From NCBI GenBank assembly GCA_011800155.1, contig CM022368.1, forward strand, positions 3,224,001-3,288,000: a DNA stretch of 64,000 bases, written 5' to 3'. Within the stretch, counting starts at the first letter, position 1. Every line of letters begins with the position of its first letter. The notes beneath the pieces were generated by a model. It searched no databases, had not been told where the DNA came from, and saw only the letters and a program-made list of their open reading frames with translations. Positions 56,453 through 64,000 of the stretch are shown piece by piece. Position numbers and translations under genes: made by a program. This DNA is from Flammulina velutipes (lineage: Eukaryota; Basidiomycota; Agaricomycetes; Agaricales; Physalacriaceae).

Positions 56453-57968
56453 CTATCTCGAAAGGAACGGGGAGAGGGACACAACTTGTGTGGGGGATTC
56501 ATACGTGCAAAGTGACGTTGGCTCTTCTTCCCATTGATACAAGCGTATCGCGTCGATCCAAACAACATTTCCTGCCTGCGCTGCTAAATTATCGATGCGA
56601 ATATCAAGCCAAGTGCTGTCTTCCTCAACTCGCGACCACTGCAAAATGATTGAGAAACCAGGAATCAAGACAGAGTAGATACTCACAAGTAGTCTTCTTT
56701 TCTGGGCCTCTCCTTGGAGCCGGTAGGAGACCTCGAGGAAACCATGCTGTATGCAAAGTGGCCGTCGAATTTGAAGAGAGCTGGGCTCGGAATCGGAAGA
56801 CTGGAGAACTGCATTCCCTTGGAAGATTCTTGCGAATGGTGTAGCGCCGTTGGAGAGGCGCCATAATGGATCGTCGCCTATGCATAGATGATGCTCAGCC
56901 ACTATCATGGAATATCTAGGCGAATCACAAACCTGCGGCAAAGTAATCACGGTCTCTATCGAACTCGTCGCTAAAAATGAGGGTAGGCGCCAGTGTGCTG
57001 TCAAGTTTGAAGCTAATCGCCGTGAGTATTCAAACGGTCTGTGTAAAAATAACTGCGTACTCAAGAGGCGCTTGACTCCTTGGAACACGATCAGCTCGTA
57101 AGTCGGCCTGGCCAGTTCTGTTAATGCGCGGATTGTCTGCGATTTTCTGGCCGTAATGGCTGCTGTTGGTGAAAGCGACGATCGGATAGACGACCAATAG
57201 GCTGATGATAGCAGCCAAGAGCAATACCAAGGCACATGCATTCCCCAGCCGAGGATGGGAAACCTCCTTCCATTTGAACGGTCGGGCCTCGTCAAACGTC
57301 GTATCATCGTCGTCGTCATCATCGTCGAGTAATGGATCAAACGAATACGCCACCATTCCATGTTCGGCGTTTCCCAGGAGGGGGTACTTGGAATCGGAAG
57401 AGATGGAACCTGCGGAGTCTGTGGAGGAGATGGAGGAGCTGCGATTGTTCTCGTTGCGGAAGGGTGGCATGGGTTCGATTGTTGTGGGGTCTATGAGGCG
57501 GTATAATACCATTGACGCGCGGCGAGAGCCTGGGGGTGGCATTGTTTCCTTCCTGCATAGGGCACGAATGTCCTCTGAGGGTATGTGGGTGAAGTCAAAT
57601 GAGACTGGTCGAGTGGGCTGGATATAGTTGTAGGCCGGGTTGAGGGGGGAGGATACATAACTCCTTCCCGAGCCAGAACGAGTGGGGGTGGAGGAATTCG
57701 CGTCTAGGACTATCTCTGATGCAGATGAGCTGTCCAAGGAGAGACTGGATCTATGACGGGTCGGAGTTGGTAGAGGAGACGAGGGACCAGAGCCTGACGC
57801 TTGTGGGGCTAAAAAGCTAGAGGGAATGCGGGGAAGCGACTTGTCGCGAACGGGAAATACGTTCGACAAGGCGCGTTCCGGGGCGATGGTAGGGAAGTAT
57901 GACGAAGAGAGGTTTCGGAATTCGAGGTATGGTTCATCGACGCCTTCGGGGTTGGATGGAAAGAGCAT
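56453..57968 (-). CDS. KRE6/SKN1-like type II membrane protein with shortened GH16 region
   Basis: Four exons (57968-57061, 57012-56933, 56877-56687, 56638-56453) give 454 residues. A long Ser/Pro-rich cytosolic N-terminus with an acidic run (eight aspartates near residue 225) precedes one membrane span (ACALVLLLAAIISLLVVYPI). The lumenal part then begins like KRE6/SKN1 beta-1,6-glucan synthesis proteins: LIFSDEFDRDRDYFAAGDDP, then LW, later CIQHGFLEVSYRLQG. After this the expected GH16 catalytic segment (the W-x-x-G-N-L and ExDxxE region) is absent. The protein passes directly to DSTWLDIRIDNLAAQ and WIDAIRLYQWEEE, which resembles the C-terminal IDYVRLYQ strand of the family. It may be a non-catalytic relative or a wall-binding adaptor. 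GH16 similarity is by eye. Confidence 0.7.
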
Positions 57969-58409
57969 GTCAAGGTCGAGGGAATGTACAGGAAATGCAC
58001 ATGCGAGAGTATATATACACGGCAATAGTGAGACACCCAAGAGCGGTGGGTCGAGGCCGCATTATCATCGTAGATCAGATGAGCTCGGGGACGGGTCATA
58101 TCACCCAATATCATTCGTACGAACAGCCACACGTCTAGGTGATGTCCAGGTGATAAGACCAGGACATAATTCATCTGTGGCGTGACGGCATGAGGCAGAT
58201 GAGGCCTCGGCGTTGCCATAAATTTGACTGCCAAAGCAGTTGACATGCGCTAAGAACGGGTTCACGAGACCAAGTACAATCCCAAGTCGAGTTATGGCCA
58301 TTGTCAGTGTGGTAAGTTACAAAAGAAATCGAATTTGCAAACATTTTGATTTGGTTGAGTGCGGAAACAGCCGGCCGTCCTTCATTCGCATCCTCCAACC
58401 TCTCCAATA
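57969..58409. other. Divergent promoter region
   Basis: Separates the KRE6/SKN1-like gene (minus) from CWC15 (plus). It contains a TATATATACACGGCAATAGT element near 58010 that suits the minus-strand gene. No additional gene seen. Confidence 0.5.
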
Positions 58410-59342
58410 ATGTCGACCGCTCACAGACCAACATGGGATCCCGCCCAGGCGCGAGATGTGAAGGGCGCATCGCGGCAGTTCTCGGTGCGCGACATGGCCT
58501 CGCACACGAAGCTCAAATTCCGGTGCGCACACCTCACAATAATCATTGACCTTCCATGAATTAAAATCCCCCCTCCAGCCAAGTCGGCCAAACATCAGCA
58601 GTGGAGGTCAAGAAACGTGACCTGCGTGCGGAACTGCTCGCAGCAGAGGCAGAGGCGCGCAACAAGAAGCGCAAAGCAGAGGGAAAAGCGCCGTTGGTGG
58701 AAGATGCGCCCCAGGATGAAGAGGCGAATAAACGGCGCAAGTTGCTGGAGGACATTGAGCAGGATAAAGATGAAGATGAGGAGGTGGGCAAGGTGGACGC
58801 TAAGGATGACGACGCGGATGATAGGTGCGTCTTTTGCATCGTTCATTGTTATTTGAAAGCTCACTTGGTGTCAGTGACGATGATTCCGACGACGACGAGG
58901 ATGAGGAGGCCGAGTTGCTGAAAGAGCTGGAGAAGATCAAGCGAGAGCGCGCAGAGGAGAAGGAGAGGCAGGAGCGAGAACAGTCTGCGTCTCAAGCAGC
59001 GTCACGCGAGGCGGAGGTCGCAACGGCCAACCCTCTGCTCAACCTCGCAGCTGCACTGGGCCAAGCAGCACCAAGTGGTATCAACACGACAGCACCTGGG
59101 ACTTTCTCCGTAAAGAGACGCTGGGACGATGGTCCGTCTGTATTCCTTACCCTGTATACACACAGCTAACCGTCCTGCACAGATTTAATATTCAAGAATC
59201 AAGCCATGGACACACGAAACAAGCAAGGCCAGTTTGTCAATGACTTGCTGAGAACAGAATTCCACAAGTACGTTACCCTGTTCTTATTTCTTCACTATTT
59301 CTCATGCGCCACAGAAAATTCATGTCCAAGTTCATCAAGTAG
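58410..59342 (+). CDS. CWC15: Pre-mRNA splicing factor Cwc15/Cwf15
   Basis: Component of the Prp19-associated (NineTeen) complex of the active spliceosome. The ATG at 58410 gives MSTAHRPTWDPAQARDVKGA, the diagnostic TAHRPTW start, then SRQFSVRDMASHTKLKFR. A coiled, charged middle follows (VEVKKRDLRAELLAAEAEAR, then EEANKRRKLLEDIEQDKDED), and an acidic patch (DDDEDEEAELLKELEKIKRE) spans an intron. The end matches the family block: FSVKRRWDDDLIFKNQAMDT, RNKQGQFVNDLLRTEFHKKF, MSKFIK. About 240 residues; complete. Confidence 0.95.
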
Positions 59343-59812
59343 ACGATATCTATCGCGTGTACCATCTTAATTTATATCTGTCGAACCTGTGCGCGCTTTG
59401 AGCAACAAGAACAGCGTATTATGTATACAGTATGAAAATGGGGATGAGATGAGATGAACAGCAAAATGGATGTGATGATGTACGAAAACAGAGTGGAAAT
59501 GCTACTGGTAAGTGATACGTGGTGCTGATGTTGGCCTTGAGCCAGAGTGCTACTACATACGTGTGGTGATATCGCGGCCTTGAGCCGGCGAGGAGAAATC
59601 CCTAATGTGATACAGTGGATGGAAACAACCCAAATAAAAAATGTGAAACGAAAACAAGCAAACAATTTGTATGTGGGGAGGAGTGTGCAACTTTATAGAT
59701 AATGATTGAGCCCTTGGGGGAGAGAGTAGAAAAGCAAACAACGGATGCAAGAAAAAGGGATGCCGGACAAAGGAAAACTTGGAAAAGAGAGAAGGAAATG
59801 CATGTCGAGAGA
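59343..59812. other. Convergent intergenic, no gene seen
   Basis: Between the CWC15 and nucleoporin stops. Contains their 3' UTRs; no coding signature on either strand. Confidence 0.5.
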
Positions 59813-62800
59813 CTAGCGTTTAGCGCCACCCCGACGAGTAGGCAGCTTCTTAATTTGGCGGGAACCCGAGGGAGCCACAGGCGCAGCTCCAATGGTGAAC
59901 ATACCACCACCACTCGCACCAGCAGAGGTAGGCGCGCCAGATCCACCAAACAATCCACCATTCGTCACCGGCGCAGGACCGCCAAAGCCGCCGCCACCAC
60001 TCCCAAACCCAGCTGACGGTAAGCTGCTCGTACCAGGCGCGGGTGACGCAGGCTGCGATCCAAATCCGAACGGATTCGTCGTGATAGGTAGTGCACCAAA
60101 CGCAAACGACGGCGAGGCAGTTGCAGTGTTGCCAAACGTGGAAGGACTATTGGGCGCTGAAAGAGGAGCGGAAGGGAACCCCGTGCTCCCGGTGCTGTTA
60201 TTGGCGGAACCCCCGAAGGAGAATGGCGCGCTTGGATTAGTGGCGGATGACGGAGAACTGAATGGGAAGGAGCCAGCGGTCGCAGGTCGTGGAGGTTCTT
60301 CGACTTTGCGACCACCAAAGGGGAACCCAGAGCCGCTACCACCATTCATCTGCCCAAATCCACCACCGAACCCGCTCTTGCGCTCCTCCGGTTTCTCTGA
60401 CGCTTTACCGAATGGGTTGGATGAAGGCTGGCCAAAGGCACCCGTTGGCGTGGACACGGCGCTGCCACTAGGCTGAGCTCCAAAGCCAGACGTGTTCAAA
60501 GAAGTACCGAAGGAGAAGCCTAGCGTCGGACGAGGCTCTGCTATTTTCGGAGCATCAGAGAATGTCATCTCCCGTGTTGGACTCTCGTCCATGTTCAAAT
60601 CGGTGTCCTGGTTAGGCGGAGTAACAGGCCGAGCAGGAGCGGACGTTCCGAATGCAAACGGCTTCGGCGCTTCTGTCGACGTAGACCCACCACCAAAAGA
60701 GAACGACGGTGAAGGACTAGATGGGCCAGGAGTCGTTGTCCCAAAGGAGAACCCTTTCTTCTCTCCAGCATCCGACAGAGGTGTGCTCGGAGTGGTGGTG
60801 AAGCTGAATGGTGCATTGACAGCCGACGCAGCGGGTGCACCGAATGGAAACGCGGACTTTGGAGCTTCGTCCTTGGGGGCGGCGGATGCGGGCCCAAAAC
60901 TAAATGACTTCGTCGGAGCGTCATCAGCTTGGGTAGATTGTCCAAAGCCACCAAAGGTCAGTTTTGGTGCAGTCTCTACTTGTGCCGGCTGAGACGCTGG
61001 GACACCAAACGTGAAAGGAACAGAAGGAGCTGTCGCGGGTGCAGGAGTGGAAGTGGGAGCAGAAGGTTCGACTGTTGAAGTCGGGTTGGGACCACCAAAG
61101 CTGAACAGCGTCGAGCTGGGTTGTGTGGGTTGAGTAGCACCGAACGAGAAAGTTTTTGGGGGTTCTGTGGTGGGTTGACCAAACGAAAAGGATGTCTGCG
61201 ATGGAGTTGGTGCGGGAGCTCCGAATAGCGATTGTGCCGCCTTTTGAGGTTCCGACGATGACGATTCAGCAGGTTTGTCTGTTGGTGGATTCGTGACAGC
61301 GGGGGGCTTGCCGAATAAGAAAGGAGTCGTCGTCGTTTCCGTTCCACTCTTCTGGCCAAACAAAGATCCTCCCGCTGTAGGACCCCCGAACGTAAATGCA
61401 GCAGCAGCGGGCTTGTCGGTAGTGGTCGATGCAGTAGTAGGCGCAGGCGCAGGGAGACCAAATGTAAACGTCTTCGTCGGTTCAGCGACTTTTGTTTCCG
61501 AAGCAACTGCTGGCGGCGTCGTAGGTCCAAATGTAAACGTACTCCCGCTCGCTTTAGGTGGTTCCACAGCCGGTGAGGGCACAAAAGACGGAGACGGCGT
61601 CGGGTGTACAGGCATCGGGGTAGACTTGTTGACACCAAAGAAGTCGGGAATGCCGCTTGGTTTCGGGGTCGCATTGTCCGACGCGGCCGTCGGTGCGCCT
61701 TCGTTTGCCGTAGGCTGCTGCGTTTCTGGCAACGACGGAGCAGCAGCGGGAACGATGCTTGGTGCGTCGGTAGTCTTTGGGACAGCGAAAGAAAATGGCA
61801 GAGTTGGGATGGGCGGCTCCGCTGACGCAGAAGCAGTCTCCGTAAGAGACGGAGCAGGTACCTTGGGGGTCATGAGTAAAGATCATTTCTGATGAGCAGG
61901 AACACTGACATTATCTTTAGCAAAACTGAAACCTGTTGGAATGTTGAAGACGGGAACGTTCTTCGCCGCTTCTTCCATCGCTGCGCGTTCCTTCTGTGAT
62001 TCTTCAGACTCCTCTTCATCTTCATCGAACGACGCTGAAAACTTGGACTTTCCAGCTCTTGCAGGACGTTCGATGTGGTTACGAGAGGTGAAGGTACGTC
62101 CAACACGCAGAGACGACTGAGAAGGAATCGTTGTCTTTGGAACTGGTTTGAAAGTGTCGCCTTTATCCTCAGGTAGTTTCAAGTCCTTCAGCGGTTCTGG
62201 CGTTGATTCTCTGGGTTCCGTAGCCATGTCATCGTCGCGATTTCCTGACGTCTCTGCCCTTTCGCTGACCTGCTGTTCTTCGGCCAATGCGAGACGACTG
62301 CGAGCTAGATGCTTCCTGATACCAGCTTGACCAGCGTACGGCTTGGTTTTGTTCTGGGTTTTGGCATCCATACCGCGCGCGCCAGGCATGCGCTGATAAG
62401 ATTTTTTGCGGGAAAACATATCCGTGACATCGGTGCCAAATGCACTTTGTGACCTATTCTCCCGGACGCGGGTAGGCTTGAGTGGCGTTTTATAGGCATC
62501 CAAGTCTTGGAAGATGCGCTCCGCCGTAGAAAGAGGACGAGCTGTATAAAACGATGAGCTGAATAGACAATCGGTTTGCTTCGGATTCTACGAACCTCTG
62601 GTTGGTAAAGAGTGTGTGCCAAAAAGAAGGGACGCCGCACTGGATTGCCGGACAGGGGATTGTGTCTACTCGTCCGTTAGATGGTCGAGAGGAAGATGGT
62701 TAACTACTGAAACTCACACTTCGCTTGCTTTCAACCAAAGCGCCAAGAGTTGGAACGTGCTTGGAGGCGGGCTCAGCCGGGGGCGCGCGCACAAAGACGG

Positions 62801-63515
62801 GCTTTGAACCAAGAGCTGCGAGGGAAGGAGGTTCCGAAAACTCACGGCTTGGCTGGGGAGTTAAAGACGTGCGCATTCTGAAGGAGCTGCCGGCACGAGG
62901 GAGAGGTGTATCGCGGGCGGACATGCTAGCTGGGCGGATGAGCGACGATGCTGGGGCAGGCTCCATCGACTCGTCACGCGGGATAAACGAGGATATGTTG
63001 CGCATTGAGACATCACGTGAGAGCCGCTTGGACATGCCACTGGACTGGGGAGGATCTATCGACATTGTCCTACTAAGTTGGTTTCGCAGAGGAGAGAGGG
63101 TGGTGCGCGGTTCATTACGGGGAATTTCGATGGTAGGATGGTGGGTATTAAGGGAAAGTAGACGGCTATAATCTTGGTTCAGCTGGGGCATTGGTTGGGA
63201 AGCAAACGCTGATTGAGGCGGGTCGAGATAGGCATTGAGGCGGGGCTGAGGCTGCCTGTCCGGGCTCAGCCTGCGCAGCTTTTTGGTTGGCGCTGGTCCA
63301 TCGTCCATCGCGGCGACTGCTGGCTCATTCTGCGCTCCCTCCAACCTCCGTCGCTTGCCCATCTCGTCTTTAGAGTCATCAAACTCGTCGGTCCCGCTGA
63401 AAAACCTGGAAAGCGGCGCTGCGACGAAGCTCTTGACGGATGCCAGGAAAGAAGAGTTTTTCCTGGTCAACCTCCTTCCATTTGGCGTCTTCTGGGGCCG
63501 CCTGCGACTGTCCAT
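59813..63515 (-). CDS. FSFG/FG-repeat nucleoporin, Nup1/Nup124-like
   Basis: Nuclear-basket nucleoporin that binds transport receptors through FG repeats. The ATG at 63515 begins MDSRRRPQKTPNGRRLTRKN followed by SSFLASVKSFVAAPLSRFFS, an N-terminal amphipathic membrane/NPC-targeting type segment. The Ser/Pro-rich middle includes KKLRRLSPDRQPQPRLNAYL. A later exon has the Nup1/Nup153-like block MDAYKTPLKPTRVRENRSQS, AGIRKHLARSRLALAEEQQV and FNIPTGFSFAKDNVSVPAHQ. The last exon (about 690 codons) holds more than twenty FSFG, FTFG, LFSFGG and FGAP repeats spaced by Thr/Ser/Pro-rich linkers. It ends in GSRQIKKLPTRRGGAKR, a basic importin-binding type tail. About 1,150 residues. The FG-nucleoporin call is certain; the exact orthologue is inferred. 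Confidence 0.88.
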
Positions 63516-63678
63516 AGCGTTCAGGCGGAAAGATGGTGGTGGGACGAAACAAGAATGATGGTCACACTTGACGTGACGTCTAGCGTGACATCGAACTTGG
63601 CAAATTTTTGATGGCATCACGCCGGCTCGTGACGTCAATTAAGGATCTGCCCTGACTTGTTGACGGACTGCCAGTGCG

Positions 63679-64000
63679 ATGTTCAAGAACGCGTCGGGAA
63701 AGGTGCTCGCCGTAAAACGTGGCGTTAGGCTGCTGTCGGATACATCCAAGGTCCGTCTCGTGACTTATTCCGCTTCTAATTGGCTCACCCGCTCAGCCCA
63801 ACGTCGGCTGCGTCTTTATAGACTCGGTTTTCCCACTTCAGCTGGGCAGATTGGAGTATGTTGATATGTCTTCTGCGCCACAACGCTTACTGTTTCTAGT
63901 CTTCGTCGATACATTGGACTTTTCAGACAAGATTTTCTCTTGCAGTCCGTACGAAGTCGCCTGTCTGCAGTCAAGGCTCATGATTTCACCATTACTTCCG
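63679..64000 (+). CDS. Mitochondrial escape protein 2-like (partial, 5' end)
   Basis: Runs off the window. The ATG at 63679 gives a mitochondrial-type presequence (MFKNASGKVLAVKRGVRLLS, then DTSK). Two introns are removed (about 63751-63796 and 63857-63899). The continuation reads PNVGCVFIDSVFPLQLGRLD, then LRRYIGLFRQDFLLQSVRSR and LSAVKAHDFTITS, open to the end. The pattern of a presequence, then a hydrophobic strand with DSVFPLQLGRLD and a following helix, resembles the start of fungal Yme2/RNA12, a mitochondrial inner-membrane protein affecting mtDNA escape. Only about 75 residues can be judged, so the name is tentative. It shares a 163-base divergent promoter with the nucleoporin gene. 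Confidence 0.5.

Noticed and set aside
59892..62000. Long plus-strand open frames opposite the FG nucleoporin exon
   Set aside because: They are antisense shadows produced by the repetitive, GC-rich FG-repeat coding sequence; the minus-strand frame has family repeats and a basic tail.

Overview
The window is nuclear DNA from a filamentous basidiomycete, most likely a mushroom-forming agaricomycete. Nearly every gene is split by 45-70 nt GT..AG introns, genes are dense on both strands, and the accessory content (F-box proteins with an N-terminal coiled coil, a kinase-like family, a microsomal P450, a Tsp2-like tetraspanin) is typical of that group. Exon structures were read by hand from splice consensus, reading frame and family conservation. 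Starts and stops are firmer than every internal boundary.

Layout: 1-8.1 kb holds the mitotic E2 UBC11, a small unknown protein, a Pin4/Cip1-like RRM+R3H protein and beta-COP (SEC26). 8.2-12.5 kb is a tandem pair of kinase-like genes with degenerate catalytic loops. 12.9-16.1 kb holds a tetraspanin, ribosomal protein uL14 (RPL23) and the rRNA methyltransferase BMT2. 15.7-20.4 kb is a tandem duplication that made two F-box genes and left a dead chimera of two flanking genes between them. 20-26 kb holds an AGTRAP-like membrane protein and REV3 (DNA polymerase zeta). 26.9 kb carries an orphan fragment of the kinase-like family. 27.4-32.1 kb holds a DEDDh-exonuclease-like protein, mitoribosomal MRPL46 and V-ATPase subunit H (VMA13). 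32.1-34.8 kb is a third tandem pair, of unknown genes, one of which has a triplicated leader exon. 34.9-45.4 kb holds an ABC half-transporter, a TRAPPC13 homologue, endonuclease G (NUC1), squalene epoxidase (ERG1), KRR1 and an intron-containing tRNA-Gln. 46-50 kb holds a cytochrome P450 and MBF1. 50.4-54.1 kb is a fourth tandem pair (F-box genes), one copy broken. 54.4-64 kb holds gamma-tubulin, a KRE6/SKN1-like membrane protein with a shortened GH16 region, CWC15, an FSFG nucleoporin and the 5' end of a YME2-like gene.

The named genes are mostly unrelated housekeeping functions (trafficking, ribosome biogenesis, translation, repair, cell cycle, sterol synthesis) and do not form a pathway or metabolic cluster. 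What stands out is four independent local tandem duplications of fast-evolving genes inserted between conserved ones. Two of them copied the ends of neighbouring housekeeping genes, so their breakpoints can still be read. I found no CRISPR array, no intact transposon and no biosynthetic cluster.
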